Positions 1 through 11,124 of a DNA stretch of 64,000 nucleotides are shown piece by piece. How positions within the stretch are numbered: position 1 is the stretch's first letter; each line of letters opens with the position of its first letter. Below the pieces are notes generated by a model, which was not told the origin of the DNA, searched no databases, and saw only the letters and a program-made list of their open reading frames with translations. The stretch comes from Streptomyces flaveolus. Its GTDB lineage: Bacteria; Actinomycetota; Actinomycetes; Streptomycetales; Streptomycetaceae. The translations under genes and the position numbers were made by a program. Where the stretch lies: contig NZ_BMRV01000001.1 of the NCBI RefSeq assembly GCF_014648815.1, positions 682,001 to 746,000 of the forward strand, given 5' to 3'.

Positions 1-804
1 GGCGACCTGCGCAAGGCGCTGGCCGCCCTGTGCGGCGACGACGACTGGGGCCAGACCTGGGCCCGCGTCATCCAGCACCGCTTCCAGTCCCAGGGCGACC
101 TGCACGAACACGCGGTCGGCAATCTGCTGATCGTCGCCCTGTGGGAGCAGCTCGGCGACCACGTCCAGGCTCTCGACCTGGTCGGCAAGCTGCTCGGCGC
201 GCACGGGCGCGTGCTGCCCATGTCCGCCGTACCGCTGGAGCTCCAGGCCCTGGTCAGGGGCCACGACCCGGAGCGGCCGGAGGAGGTCGACACCGTACGG
301 GGACAGGCCACCGTCGCCCTCACCCCGGGCGAGGTGCAGTCCGTGCACCTGGTGCCGAACGACCCGCCCGCCGTCCCCGAGGCGGTCGAAGCCGTCCTGG
401 ACGCGGACTGGGTGGTGCTCGGCCCCGGCTCCTGGTTCTCCTCGGTCATTCCGCACCTGCTCGTCCCCGATCTGCTGGACGCGCTGGTCGAGACGAAGGC
501 GCGCCGGGTGCTCTCCTTGAACCTCGCCCCGCAGCCCGGAGAAACCGAGGGCTTCTCCCCGCAGCGTCATTTGGAGGTTTTGGGACGACACGCCCCTAAA
601 CTCGCCCTGGACGTGGTGCTGGCCGACGAGGCCGCCGTGCCCGACCGTGACTCGCTCGCCGACGCCGCGAAACGGTTCGGCGCCGCGGTCGAACTCGCTC
701 CGGTCGCCCGGACCGACGGGACCCCGAGGCACGACCCGGAGCTGCTGGCCGCCGCGTACGACCGTATTTTTCGGATGCATGGAAGGATCGGCCCATGGCG
801 ATGA
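1..804 (+). CDS. YvcK/CofD-like gluconeogenesis factor, 3' part
   Basis: The reading frame is open from the first base, so the start lies outside the window. The visible 267 residues begin with [10 protein letters not shown], the GDLR segment typical of YvcK/CofD-like proteins, followed by [14 protein letters not shown] and the [16 protein letters not shown] motif of the nucleotide-sugar binding fold. The family is known to bind UDP-N-acetylglucosamine and to be needed for growth on gluconeogenic carbon and for cell-wall homeostasis. It is classically found between rapZ and whiA in Gram-positives. The last codons overlap the whiA start by 10 nt, indicating translational coupling. The family call is firm; the exact biochemical role in this organism is inferred. 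Confidence 0.9.
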   Translation, partial: GDLRKALAALCGDDDWGQTWARVIQHRFQSQGDLHEHAVGNLLIVALWEQLGDHVQALDLVGKLLGAHGRVLPMSAVPLELQALVRGHDPERPEEVDTVRGQATVALTPGEVQSVHLVPNDPPAVPEAVEAVLDADWVVLGPGSWFSSVIPHLLVPDLLDALVETKARRVLSLNLAPQPGETEGFSPQRHLEVLGRHAPKLALDVVLADEAAVPDRDSLADAAKRFGAAVELAPVARTDGTPRHDPELLAAAYDRIFRMHGRIGPWR

Positions 805-1784
805 CGGCAGCGGTGAAGGATGAGATCTCCCGGCTTCCCGTCACCCGGACCTGCTGCAGAAAGGCGGAGGTCTCCGCCGTTCTGCGGTTCGCCGGCGGCC
901 TTCACCTGGTGAGCGGGCGCATCGTGATCGAGGCGGAGCTGGACACCGCGATGGCGGCCCGGCGGCTCAAGCGGGACATCCTGGAGATCTTCGGGCACAG
1001 CTCCGAGCTGATCGTGATGGCGCCGGGCGGTCTGCGCCGCGGCTCGCGTTACGTCGTACGGGTGGTCGCGGGCGGTGACCAGCTGGCCCGGCAGACCGGC
1101 CTGGTGGACGGACGGGGCCGGCCGATCCGCGGCCTGCCGCCGCAGGTGGTCTCGGGGGCCACCTGTGACGCCGAGGCCGCCTGGCGCGGGGCCTTTCTGG
1201 CGCACGGCTCGCTCACCGAGCCCGGCCGTTCCTCCTCCCTCGAGGTGACCTGCCCGGGCCCCGAGGCCGCGCTCGCCCTGGTCGGCGCCGCCCGCCGGCT
1301 GTCGATCGCCGCCAAGGCCCGTGAGGTGCGTGGCGTGGACCGGGTCGTCGTCCGTGACGGCGACGCGATCGGCGCGCTGCTCACCCGGCTCGGCGCCCAC
1401 GAGTCGGTGCTGGCCTGGGAGGAGCGGCGGATGCGCCGCGAGGTGCGGGCCACCGCCAACCGCCTCGCCAACTTCGACGACGCCAACCTGCGCCGCTCGG
1501 CGCGCGCGGCCGTCGCGGCCGGTGCCCGGGTCCAGCGGGCCCTGGAGATCCTCGCCGACGACGTGCCCGAGCACCTCGCCGCGGCCGGCCGGCTGCGCAT
1601 GGAGCACAAGCAGGCCTCGCTGGAGGAGCTCGGCGCTCTCGCCGACCCGCCGCTGACCAAGGACGCCGTCGCCGGCCGCATCCGCCGCCTGCTGGCCATG
1701 GCCGACAAGCGGGCCTCGGACCTCGGCATCCCGGGCACGGAGGCCAACCTCGGCGAGGAGCTCGCCGACAACCTCGTCGGCTGA
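795..1784 (+). CDS. whiA: WhiA sporulation transcription factor
   Basis: A 329-residue protein with the two-part WhiA layout: an N-terminal LAGLIDADG-endonuclease-like region without obvious catalytic residues (about residues 15-200), and a C-terminal helix-turn-helix (about 275-315, containing [20 protein letters not shown]). WhiA works with WhiB to arrest aerial growth and start sporulation septation in Streptomyces, binding GACAC-type sites. The start is ATG 795, with GGAAGG at 781-786; a second in-frame ATG lies two codons later. The gene overlaps the upstream yvcK-like stop, the usual arrangement. A strong hairpin follows at 1862-1900. Confidence 0.97.
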   Translation: MAMTAAVKDEISRLPVTRTCCRKAEVSAVLRFAGGLHLVSGRIVIEAELDTAMAARRLKRDILEIFGHSSELIVMAPGGLRRGSRYVVRVVAGGDQLARQTGLVDGRGRPIRGLPPQVVSGATCDAEAAWRGAFLAHGSLTEPGRSSSLEVTCPGPEAALALVGAARRLSIAAKAREVRGVDRVVVRDGDAIGALLTRLGAHESVLAWEERRMRREVRATANRLANFDDANLRRSARAAVAAGARVQRALEILADDVPEHLAAAGRLRMEHKQASLEELGALADPPLTKDAVAGRIRRLLAMADKRASDLGIPGTEANLGEELADNLVG

Positions 1785-1861
1785 CCTCGGCCGGACCGCC
1801 GGCTTCCGCACCGCACCGGCCGCCCGCGCACGCACGGGCTCCCGCACACGGACCGTCAGAC

Positions 1862-1900
1862 AGCCGGTGCCGGCATCCACTTGGGTGACCGGCACCGGCT
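1862..1900 (+). terminator. Hairpin terminator after whiA
   Basis: A perfect 12-bp stem (AGCCGGTGCCGG with CCGGCACCGGCT) with a 15-nt loop lies 77 nt after the whiA stop and before the carboxypeptidase gene. A short T run (TCTTT) comes soon after. Confidence 0.7.
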
Positions 1901-1994
1901 TCGGCGTGTCTTTACCGCGCTCTTGACTCGATCTTGAGGTGTCATGAGCCTGGCATCTGTTCGCTGCTGTGGCGGACCCACGCTAGGGGGGTTC

Positions 1995-4949
1995 ATGAGA
2001 CGAAGAGCGAGATCGATCCTCGCTGTCGGCGCGCTCCTGATCGGCGGAGTGAGCTTCGCACCCATCGCCCAGGCACGACCCGCGGATCCGGGGACCCCGG
2101 AAGCGGACGAAGTGAAGGTCTTCCGCGCCGACGTCACCCAGGAGCAGGTGCCCCTGCTGCTGGCCGTCGGCCAGGACGGCCACGAACTCGGCGAGCAGGT
2201 TCCCGACAAGGGAACGGCCACCGTGGAGGTCTACCTCACCGACCGGCAGGCCGAAACGCTGGAGAAGAAGGGCGTCGACCTCACCGAGCACACCCTCTCC
2301 GCCCGCACCGCGGAACGCGTCGAGGCCGCGGCCGACGGCGTCTTCCGGCCCTACAGCGGCAGCGGCGGCCTCGAGGAGGAGATCCTCCGCACCGCCCAGC
2401 AGAACCCCGGCCTCACCAAGGTCGTCTCCATCGGCAAGACGGTCAGGGGCCAGGACATCCTGGCGCTCAAGCTCACCAAGAACGCCAAGAAGTCGAAGGA
2501 CGGCTCCAAGCCCTCCGTCCTCTACATGTCCAACCAGCACGCGCGCGAGTGGATCACCCCGGAGATGACCCGGCGGCTGATGCACCACTATCTGGACAAC
2601 TACGCGAAGGACCGGCGGATCAAGAAGATCGTCGACTCCACCGAACTGTGGTTCGTCCTGTCGGCCAACCCCGACGGCTACGACTACACGTTCCAGGACC
2701 CCGCCAACCGCCTGTGGCGCAAGAACCTGCGCGACGTCAACGGCGACGGCGTCATCAGCACCGGCGACGGCGTCGACCTCAACCGCAACTTCGCCTACAA
2801 GTGGGGCTACGACGACGAGGGCTCGTCCCCCAACCCCACCAGCCAGACCTACCGCGGCGCCAGCCCGGGCTCCGAGCCCGAGACCAAGGCGATCGACGCC
2901 TTCCAGAAGCGCATCGGCTTCACCTACGGCATCAACTACCACTCCGCCGCCGAACTCCTCCTCTACGGCGTCGGCTGGCAGGTGGCCACGAACACCCCTG
3001 ACGACGTCCTCTACAAGGCCCTCGCCGGCACCCCGGACAACTCCGCGATCCCCGGCTACCACCCACAGGTCTCCTCGGAGCTGTACACCACCAACGGCGA
3101 GGCGGACGGCCACGCGGCCAACGTCAACGGCATGGCGATGTTCACCCCGGAGATGTCGACCTGCCAGACCGTGTCCGCCGTGGACCCGGACGACGAGTGG
3201 AACGCGGGCGACTGCCAGTCGGGCTTCAACTTCCCGGACGACGAGAAACTGATCCAGCAGGAGTTCGCCAAGAACATCCCGTTTGCGCTCTCCGTCGCCG
3301 AGACCGCCGCCCATCCCGACCGGCCGTCCTCCGCGGTCGGCCTGGAGGCCGCCGACTTCACCCCGGCCCCCTTCACCACGTCGTACTCGCGCGGCGCCGA
3401 CCAGGAGGTCTCGGTCGTCGTCCGCAAGGCGGTGCGGGACAAGGAGCTGAAGTACCGCGTCAACGGCGGCCGCACCCACGACATGGCGCTCAGGCCGTGG
3501 CAGGGCGGCGAGACGTACGGCGGTGAGGACAACCTCTACTTCGACGAGTACCGGGCCAAGGTCAAGGACGGTTCTCCGGGCGACAAGGTCGAGGTCTGGT
3601 TCACCGGCGAGACGCGTCAGGGCAAGAAGGTCTCCAGCGAGCATTTCACGTACACGATCGCCGAACGGCCCCGCGCGGACGTCCTCGTCGTCGCCGAGGA
3701 GGGCGCGAAGGCCACGCAGACGCGGACGTACGTGGACGCGCTCGAGGCGAGCGGCCGGCGGGCCGCCGTGTGGGACGTCGCCACCCAGGGCGCTCCCGAC
3801 GCGCTCGGCGTCCTCGGCCACTTCGACACCGTCGTCCACTACACCGGCGCGGCGACCCCGGGCAACGCCACCCAGCTCCAGCTGCGCGCCTTCCTCAACG
3901 AGGGCGGCCGGCTGATCGAGGCCGGCGAGCAGGCGGGCGGCAGCGTCGACCTCGGCGACGGCACCCCGTCCGACGACTTCAGCCAGTACTACCTGGGCGC
4001 CTACACCCGCACGTCCACCTCCGGCGCCACCGGGTTCACCGGCTCCGGCAAGCTCGCCGGAACCGCCGGCGCGCTCGGCGGCGCCCCGGGCAACCCGCTG
4101 GACACCGCCGGGACCTACAGCGTGACCTCCGACGAGCTGGACCCCGCGGCCTACCCGCAGTTCGCGAGCGCGGGCGCCGGCGAGTTCGCCGGCACGGTGA
4201 ACCCGTACGGGCCCTACGCGGGCGACTGGATGGTGGCAGCCGTCCACACCGACGACGCCTACAAGCGCCTCACCCGCACCGTCGACCTCACCGGTGTCAC
4301 CGCCTCCGACCGGCCCACGCTGCGCACCCAGCTGCTGTGGGACACCGAGCGCGGTTACGACCACGCCCTGGTCGAGGCCCACGTCACCGGCGCCGACGAG
4401 TGGACCACGCTCCCGGAGAACGGCGGCGCCACCGGCACCGCCGTGCCCGCCGAGTGCGCGGCCGGCTTCTACGTGGGCGAGCACCCCTGGCTGGAGCACT
4501 ACCTGACCCTGTCCGACGACGGCTGCGCCGCCACCGGCACGACCGGGCAGTGGAACAGCCTCACCGGCTCCTCCGGCGGCTGGAAGCAGGTCGAGTTCGA
4601 CCTGAGCGCCTACGCCGGGAAGTCCGTCGAGGTGTCGATCAGCTACGTCACCGACCCCGGCAGCGGCGGACGCGGCGTCCTCGCCGACGAGGCCTCGCTG
4701 GTCACCGGCGGCACGGCGACCGGGACCGAGGGCTTCGAGACCTCCCTCGGCGCCTGGCGGGTTGCCGGGCCGCCCGCGGGCAGCCCCGCCGTACTGAAGG
4801 ACTGGGCCCGCACCGGCACCCTGTTCCAGACCTACGGCGCGGTCACCACGGACGACACCGTGCTGCTGGGCTTCGGTCTGGAGCACCTCACCGCGCCGGC
4901 CGACCGGGCCGCGCTCCTGCGGCGGGCCCTGGGGGCCCTGGACGAGTGA
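1995..4949 (+). CDS. Secreted M14-family zinc carboxypeptidase, multidomain
   Basis: The start is ATG 1995, preceded by AGGGGGG at 1985-1991; an upstream in-frame ATG at 1944 lacks a ribosome site. The 984-residue product opens with a Sec signal peptide (basic MRRRAR, hydrophobic core, cleavage near PIAQA). The M14 zinc peptidase domain shows HARE (H182, E185), the third zinc ligand in NYHS (H316) and the catalytic glutamate in FTPEM (E386), with DLNRNF before H316. The remaining ~550 residues look like beta-sandwich and immune-inhibitor-A/MAM-like modules of secreted actinomycete peptidases. It probably trims C-terminal residues from extracellular peptides. It stands alone between two terminators. 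The catalytic set is complete; the function of the C-terminal half is inferred. Confidence 0.92.
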   Translation: MRRRARSILAVGALLIGGVSFAPIAQARPADPGTPEADEVKVFRADVTQEQVPLLLAVGQDGHELGEQVPDKGTATVEVYLTDRQAETLEKKGVDLTEHTLSARTAERVEAAADGVFRPYSGSGGLEEEILRTAQQNPGLTKVVSIGKTVRGQDILALKLTKNAKKSKDGSKPSVLYMSNQHAREWITPEMTRRLMHHYLDNYAKDRRIKKIVDSTELWFVLSANPDGYDYTFQDPANRLWRKNLRDVNGDGVISTGDGVDLNRNFAYKWGYDDEGSSPNPTSQTYRGASPGSEPETKAIDAFQKRIGFTYGINYHSAAELLLYGVGWQVATNTPDDVLYKALAGTPDNSAIPGYHPQVSSELYTTNGEADGHAANVNGMAMFTPEMSTCQTVSAVDPDDEWNAGDCQSGFNFPDDEKLIQQEFAKNIPFALSVAETAAHPDRPSSAVGLEAADFTPAPFTTSYSRGADQEVSVVVRKAVRDKELKYRVNGGRTHDMALRPWQGGETYGGEDNLYFDEYRAKVKDGSPGDKVEVWFTGETRQGKKVSSEHFTYTIAERPRADVLVVAEEGAKATQTRTYVDALEASGRRAAVWDVATQGAPDALGVLGHFDTVVHYTGAATPGNATQLQLRAFLNEGGRLIEAGEQAGGSVDLGDGTPSDDFSQYYLGAYTRTSTSGATGFTGSGKLAGTAGALGGAPGNPLDTAGTYSVTSDELDPAAYPQFASAGAGEFAGTVNPYGPYAGDWMVAAVHTDDAYKRLTRTVDLTGVTASDRPTLRTQLLWDTERGYDHALVEAHVTGADEWTTLPENGGATGTAVPAECAAGFYVGEHPWLEHYLTLSDDGCAATGTTGQWNSLTGSSGGWKQVEFDLSAYAGKSVEVSISYVTDPGSGGRGVLADEASLVTGGTATGTEGFETSLGAWRVAGPPAGSPAVLKDWARTGTLFQTYGAVTTDDTVLLGFGLEHLTAPADRAALLRRALGALDE

Positions 4950-4971
4950 CATCGCGGTCCCTGGGAACTGA

Positions 4972-6183
<1,212 letters not shown>

Positions 6184-6219
6184 TCGACTCAGACTCAGCA
6201 GGCACCTCGAATGCGGTAG

Positions 6220-6259
6220 CAGGGCTCGGGCAGCGCAAGGTCGCGCTGCCCGGGCCCTG
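6220..6259 (+). terminator. Strong hairpin in the gap-pgk spacer
   Basis: A 17-bp stem (CAGGGCTCGGGCAGCGC with GCGCTGCCCGGGCCCTG, one T-G wobble) with a 6-nt loop AAGGTC lies 36 nt after gap. It can end gap messages or act as a 3' stability element, setting gap apart from pgk-tpiA expression. Confidence 0.7.
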
Positions 6260-6326
6260 CGTCGCGTCCGCAGCGACCAGCCCTCGTAGGATCACGAGCG
6301 AGCACGAGAACCCAGGAGCCCTCTGC

Positions 6327-7538
6327 ATGAAGACGATCGACGAACTGCTCTCCGAAGGCGTCGCGGGCAAGCGCGTCTTCGTCCGCGCCGACCTCAACGT
6401 GCCGCTGGACGGCACCACCATCACCGACGACGGCCGCATCCGCGCCGTGCTGCCCACCGTCAAGGCCCTGGCGCAGGCGGGCGCGCGCGTGATCGTCGCC
6501 TCGCACCTGGGCCGGCCCAAGGGCGCCCCGGACCCGGCCTTCTCCCTCGCCCCGGCCGCCGCCCGTCTCGGTGAACTGCTCGGCGCCGACGTCGCCTTCG
6601 CCGAGGACACGGTCGGCGAGTCCGCCGAGTCCACGGTGGCCGGCCTCGCCGACGGCCAGGTGGCCGTCATCGAGAACCTGCGCTTCAACGCCGGCGAGAC
6701 CAGCAAGGACGACGCCGAGCGCGCCGCCTTCGCCGACCGGCTGGCCGGCCTCGCGGACGTCTACGTCGGCGACGGCTTCGGCGCCGTGCACCGCAAGCAC
6801 GCCTCGGTCTTCGACCTGCCCAAGCGGCTGCCGCACTACGCCGGCTACCTCATCGCCACCGAGGTCGGCGTCCTGAAGAAGCTCACCGATGACGTCCAGC
6901 GCCCCTACGTCGTCGCGCTCGGCGGCGCCAAGGTCTCCGACAAGCTCGCCGTCATCGACCAGCTGCTCGGCAAGGCCGACCGGCTCCTCATCGGCGGCGG
7001 CATGGCGTACACCTTCCTCAAGGCCCAGGGCCACGAGGTCGGCATCTCGCTCCTCCAGGAGGACCAGATCCCGGCCGTCAAGGAGTACATCGAGCGCGCG
7101 GAGAAGAACGGCGTCGAGCTGGTCCTCCCCGTCGACGTACTGGTCTCGCGGGAGTTCCCGGACCTGAAGACCAAGGCCCCGGCCAACCCCACCACCGTCG
7201 CCGCGGACGCCATCCCGGCCGACCAGGAGGGTCTGGACATCGGTCCCGAGACCCGCAAGCTCTACGCCTCGAAGCTCGCCGACGCGGCCACCGTCTTCTG
7301 GAACGGCCCCATGGGCGTCTTCGAGCACCCCGACTACGCCGAGGGCACCAAGGCGGTCGCCCAGGCCCTCGTCGACGCTCCGGGCTTCACCGTGGTCGGC
7401 GGCGGCGACTCCGCCGCGGCCGTGCGTACGCTCGGCTTCGACGAAAAGGCATTCGGCCACATCTCTACCGGCGGCGGCGCCTCCCTCGAATACCTCGAGG
7501 GCAAGACGCTCCCCGGCCTCGCCGCACTGGAGGACTGA
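6327..7538 (+). CDS. pgk: Phosphoglycerate kinase
   Basis: A 403-residue protein starting at ATG 6327 with AGGAG at 6314-6318. Diagnostic segments are [14 protein letters not shown] (substrate loop), [32 protein letters not shown] and the nucleotide-binding GGGDSAAAV. It makes ATP from 1,3-bisphosphoglycerate. tpiA starts 5 nt after the stop, with its ribosome site (GGAGG near 7529) inside the end of pgk, so the two are co-transcribed and probably coupled. Confidence 0.98.
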   Translation: MKTIDELLSEGVAGKRVFVRADLNVPLDGTTITDDGRIRAVLPTVKALAQAGARVIVASHLGRPKGAPDPAFSLAPAAARLGELLGADVAFAEDTVGESAESTVAGLADGQVAVIENLRFNAGETSKDDAERAAFADRLAGLADVYVGDGFGAVHRKHASVFDLPKRLPHYAGYLIATEVGVLKKLTDDVQRPYVVALGGAKVSDKLAVIDQLLGKADRLLIGGGMAYTFLKAQGHEVGISLLQEDQIPAVKEYIERAEKNGVELVLPVDVLVSREFPDLKTKAPANPTTVAADAIPADQEGLDIGPETRKLYASKLADAATVFWNGPMGVFEHPDYAEGTKAVAQALVDAPGFTVVGGGDSAAAVRTLGFDEKAFGHISTGGGASLEYLEGKTLPGLAALED

Positions 7539-7543
7539 CCTCA

Positions 7544-8320
7544 ATGACCACCCGCACGCCGCTGATGGCGGGCAACTGGAAGATGAACCTCAACCACCTC
7601 GAGGCCATCGCCCACGTCCAGAAGCTCGCCTTCGCCCTCGCGGACAAGGACTACGACGCCGTCGAGGTCGCCGTCCTGGTTCCCTTCACCGACCTGCGCT
7701 CGGTGCAGACCCTGGTCGAGCACGACAAGCTCAAGATCAAGTACGGCGCCCAGGACGTCTCTGCCCACGACGGCGGCGCCTACACCGGCGAGATCTCCGG
7801 CCCGATGCTGGCCAAGCTGCGCTGCACCTACGTCGCCATCGGTCACTCCGAGCGCCGGCAGTACCACGCTGAGTCGGACGAGCTGGTCAACGCCAAGGTC
7901 AAGGCCGCCTACAAGCACGGTCTGACCCCGATCCTGTGCGTCGGCGAGGAGCTGGACGTCCGCGAGGCGGGCAACCACGTCGCCCACACCCTCGCCCAGG
8001 TCGAGGGCGGTCTGAAGGACCTCACCGCCGAGCAGGCCGAGACCATCGTGATCGCCTACGAGCCCGTGTGGGCCATCGGCACCGGCAAGGTCTGCGGCGC
8101 CGAGGACGCCCAGGAGGTCTGCGCGGCCATCCGCGGCAAGGTCGCCGAGCTGTACTCGCAGGAGCTGGCCGACAAGGTCCGCATCCAGTACGGCGGCTCG
8201 GTCAAGTCCGGGAACGTGGCCGAGATCATGGCGCAGCCCGACATCGACGGTGCCCTGGTCGGCGGCGCCTCGCTCGACTCCGACGAGTTCGTCAAGATCG
8301 TGCGCTTCCGCGACCAGTAG
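7544..8320 (+). CDS. tpiA: Triose-phosphate isomerase
   Basis: A 258-residue TIM barrel that interconverts dihydroxyacetone phosphate and glyceraldehyde 3-phosphate. The active site is complete: K13 in GNWKMN, H101 in AIGHSERR and E173 in [11 protein letters not shown], plus the phosphate loop YGGSVKSGN and GGASL near the C-terminus. The length is normal. It is the last gene of the pgk-tpiA pair; secG follows after 113 nt. Confidence 0.98.
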   Translation: MTTRTPLMAGNWKMNLNHLEAIAHVQKLAFALADKDYDAVEVAVLVPFTDLRSVQTLVEHDKLKIKYGAQDVSAHDGGAYTGEISGPMLAKLRCTYVAIGHSERRQYHAESDELVNAKVKAAYKHGLTPILCVGEELDVREAGNHVAHTLAQVEGGLKDLTAEQAETIVIAYEPVWAIGTGKVCGAEDAQEVCAAIRGKVAELYSQELADKVRIQYGGSVKSGNVAEIMAQPDIDGALVGGASLDSDEFVKIVRFRDQ

Positions 8321-8433
8321 GCCTGCCGGTGAGTAGGCGGTAGCGACGATACGTCGTACCCTTGCGGGGGCATGGTGGCCTGTGGTCACCGTGTCCCCGT
8401 CGTCCGTCAGAATCCGAGGAAGTTGGTCCAGCC

Positions 8434-8670
8434 GTGGTTTTGGGGTTCTCGATCGCCCTGATCGTCTTCAGCCTGCTGCTGATGCTGCTGGTGCTGATGC
8501 ACAAGGGAAAGGGCGGCGGCCTCTCCGACATGTTCGGTGGCGGCATGCAGTCGTCCGTCGGCGGCTCCTCGGTCGCCGAGCGCAACCTCGACCGGATCAC
8601 CGTGGTGGTCGGTCTGCTGTGGTTCGCGTGCATCATGGTGCTCGGCCTGCTGATGAAGGCGAACAACTGA
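8434..8670 (+). CDS. secG: SecG preprotein translocase subunit
   Basis: A 78-residue membrane protein. GTG 8434 gives the expected N-terminus (VLGFSIALIVFSLLLMLL) and has a purine-rich GAGGAAG at 8415-8421. Two hydrophobic helices flank the cytoplasmic loop HKGKGGGLSDMFGGG, the SecG signature. It helps SecA-driven protein export through SecYEG. tpiA-secG adjacency is widely conserved in bacteria. Confidence 0.95.
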   Translation: MVLGFSIALIVFSLLLMLLVLMHKGKGGGLSDMFGGGMQSSVGGSSVAERNLDRITVVVGLLWFACIMVLGLLMKANN

Positions 8671-8869
8671 CCCGGCACGCACTGCGTACGTATGGCCCCA
8701 TGTCCGGTACGCGCCCCGTGGCGCGGCCTATCATGGGGCTTGCGTCTGAGTGCGGGAGCTTGTAACTCCAACCACTGGACGCGCGTTGGGCCTTACGTAG
8801 ACTGAGGCGCTCGCAGCGAAGCGAAACGCCGACTCGCTTTGCGGCACCATCACGCAGGGAGTTACGACC

Positions 8870-9205
8870 GTGGCAAGTGGCAACGCGATCCGGGGAAGCC
8901 GGGTCGGGGCGGGGCCGATGGGCGAGGCCGAGCGCGGCGAGTCCGCGCCGCGTCTGCGCATCTCCTTCTGGTGCTCCAACGGACACGAGACGCAGCCGAG
9001 CTTCGCGAGCGACGCACAGGTCCCCGAGACCTGGGACTGCCCGCGCTGCGGCTTCCCCGCCGGACAGGACCGGGACAACCCGCCGGACCCCCCGCGCACC
9101 GAGCCCTACAAGACGCACCTGGCGTACGTGCGCGAACGCCGCAGCGACGCGGACGGCGAGGCGATCCTCGCCGAGGCGCTCGCCAAGCTGCGGGGCGAGA
9201 TCTAG
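8870..9205 (+). CDS. RbpA-family RNA polymerase-binding protein (paralogue)
   Basis: A 111-residue protein starting at GTG 8870 with GGGAG just upstream. It has the RbpA layout: a basic N-terminal tail (AIRGSRVG), a zinc-binding core with C35, H39, C57 and C60 (WCSNGH...CPRC) and a C-terminal helix after [16 protein letters not shown], the segment that contacts sigma in RbpA. RbpA stabilises the RNA polymerase-sigma complex in actinomycetes. The main RbpA normally has RTHWDMLMERR here; the divergence ([16 protein letters not shown]) and the tail GPMGEAERG suggest a second, diverged member. The family is clear; the specific role is unknown. Confidence 0.8.
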   Translation: MASGNAIRGSRVGAGPMGEAERGESAPRLRISFWCSNGHETQPSFASDAQVPETWDCPRCGFPAGQDRDNPPDPPRTEPYKTHLAYVRERRSDADGEAILAEALAKLRGEI

Positions 9206-9380
9206 CCCACGGGAACCGGTCCGGCGGTTCGCCGTCAGCCGCCTTCCGACCCCTTGGGGCCTCTCCTTCGGGCTTCTTCACCTTCGGTCTTCCTCCTCTT
9301 CGGCCTTCCTCACCGCTGATCAATTAGGTTGGGAACAGCCGGGACAGCTGGGACACCAAGGAAGAAGGCTGAAGTCCGAC

Positions 9381-11033
9381 ATGAACGCAGACGGCCGTAC
9401 CAGGATCAACCGGACGCCCGAATGGACCGCGCTGGCGGCGCACCGCGAGGAGCTCGGCGAGGTGCGGCTGCGCGACCTGTTCGACGCCGACCCCGGACGC
9501 GGCACCGGATACGTCCTGCGGGTCGGTGACCTGTACGTCGACTACTCCAAGCACCTGGTCACCGACGACACCCTGCGGCTGCTGCGCGAACTGGCCGCCG
9601 CCGCCGACGTGTTCGGGCTGCGCGACGCCATGTTCCGCGGCGAGCGGATCAACATCACCGAGGACCGCGCCGTGCTGCACACCGCGCTGCGCGCCCCGCG
9701 GGACGCGGTGATCGAGTCCGACGGTGAGAACGTCGTCCCCGCCGTGCACGCCGTGCTCGACAAGATGGCGGCCTTCGCCGAGCGGATCCGTTCCGGCGAG
9801 TGGAAGGGCCACACCGGCAAGCGCATCCGCAACGTCGTCAACGTCGGCATCGGCGGCTCCGACCTCGGCCCCGCGATGGCCTACGAGGCACTGCACGCCT
9901 TCACCGACCGCGAGCTCACGGTGCGCTTCGTCTCCAACGTCGACGGCTCCGACCTGCACGAGGCCACCCGGGACCTGGACCCGGCCGAGACGCTGTTCAT
10001 CATCGCCTCCAAGACGTTCACCACCATCGAGACGGTCACCAACGCCACCTCGGCCCGGAGCTGGCTGCTGGACGCGCTCGGTGACAAGGAGGCCGTCGCC
10101 CGGCACTTCGTCGCCCTGTCGACCAACGCCGGGAAGGTCGCCGAGTTCGGCATCGACACGGCCAACATGTTCGAGTTCTGGGACTGGGTCGGCGGACGCT
10201 ACTCGTACGACTCGGCGATCGGCCTGTCCCTGATGATCGCCATCGGCCCGGACCGCTTCCGGGAGATGCTCGACGGCTTCCACCTGGTCGACGAGCACTT
10301 CCGCACCGCTCCCGCCGAGTCCAACGTCCCCCTGCTGATGGGCCTGTTGGGCATCTGGTACGGCAACTTCCACGACGCGCAGTCGCACGCGGTGCTGCCG
10401 TACTCGCACTACCTGTCGAAGTTCACCGCCTACCTGCAGCAGCTCGACATGGAGTCCAACGGCAAGTCGACGGACCGCGAGGGCCGCCCGGTGGACTGGC
10501 AGACCGGGCCGGTGGTGTGGGGCACGCCCGGCACCAACGGACAGCACGCCTACTACCAGCTGATCCACCAGGGCACCGAGCTGATCCCGGCGGACTTCAT
10601 CGGCTTCGCCCGGCCGGTGGCGGAGCTGAGCGACGAGCTCAAGGACCAGCACGACCTGCTGATGGCCAACTTCTTCGCCCAGACCCAGGCACTGGCCTTC
10701 GGCAAGACGCCGGACGAGGTGCGGGGCGAGGGCGTACCGGAGGAGCTGGTCCCGCACAGGACGTTCCGCGGCGACCACCCGACGACGACGATCCTCGCCC
10801 GCGAGCTGACCCCGTCGGTGCTCGGCCAGCTCGTCGCCCTCTACGAGCACAAGGTGTTCGTGCAGGGCGCGGTGTGGAACATCGACTCCTTCGACCAGTG
10901 GGGCGTCGAGCTCGGCAAGGTCCTCGCCAAGCGCCTCGCCCCCGCCCTCACCGACGGCGCCGAGGTCCCCGGCCTGGACGCCTCCACGAAGGCGCTGGTC
11001 GGCGCCTATCGGGAGCTGCGCGGCCGGCAGTGA
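9381..11033 (+). CDS. pgi: Glucose-6-phosphate isomerase
   Basis: A 550-residue enzyme starting at ATG 9381 after an AAGGAAGAAGG tract (9358-9369). PGI signatures are [47 protein letters not shown] and the C-terminal [11 protein letters not shown]. It links glycolysis to the pentose phosphate operon next door by interconverting glucose 6-phosphate and fructose 6-phosphate. A hairpin follows at 11049-11075. Confidence 0.98.
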   Translation: MNADGRTRINRTPEWTALAAHREELGEVRLRDLFDADPGRGTGYVLRVGDLYVDYSKHLVTDDTLRLLRELAAAADVFGLRDAMFRGERINITEDRAVLHTALRAPRDAVIESDGENVVPAVHAVLDKMAAFAERIRSGEWKGHTGKRIRNVVNVGIGGSDLGPAMAYEALHAFTDRELTVRFVSNVDGSDLHEATRDLDPAETLFIIASKTFTTIETVTNATSARSWLLDALGDKEAVARHFVALSTNAGKVAEFGIDTANMFEFWDWVGGRYSYDSAIGLSLMIAIGPDRFREMLDGFHLVDEHFRTAPAESNVPLLMGLLGIWYGNFHDAQSHAVLPYSHYLSKFTAYLQQLDMESNGKSTDREGRPVDWQTGPVVWGTPGTNGQHAYYQLIHQGTELIPADFIGFARPVAELSDELKDQHDLLMANFFAQTQALAFGKTPDEVRGEGVPEELVPHRTFRGDHPTTTILARELTPSVLGQLVALYEHKVFVQGAVWNIDSFDQWGVELGKVLAKRLAPALTDGAEVPGLDASTKALVGAYRELRGRQ

Positions 11034-11048
11034 GCCCGCGGCACAGCA

Positions 11049-11075
11049 AGGCGGACGGCGGCACACCGTCCGCCT
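11049..11075 (+). terminator. Hairpin after pgi
   Basis: A 10-bp stem AGGCGGACGG / CCGTCCGCCT with a 7-nt loop begins 16 nt after the pgi stop. Confidence 0.65.
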
Positions 11076-11124
11076 GCCGTAGAATCCCCCGGCGATCATC
11101 ACAGCGAGCGCTCGGGGGAGCAAG

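Noticed and set aside
1983..4952. Very long open frame opposite the carboxypeptidase gene
   Set aside because: Its translation is a Val/Gly/Leu/Arg-rich artefact of GC-biased third positions; the plus-strand protein has a signal peptide and a complete active site.
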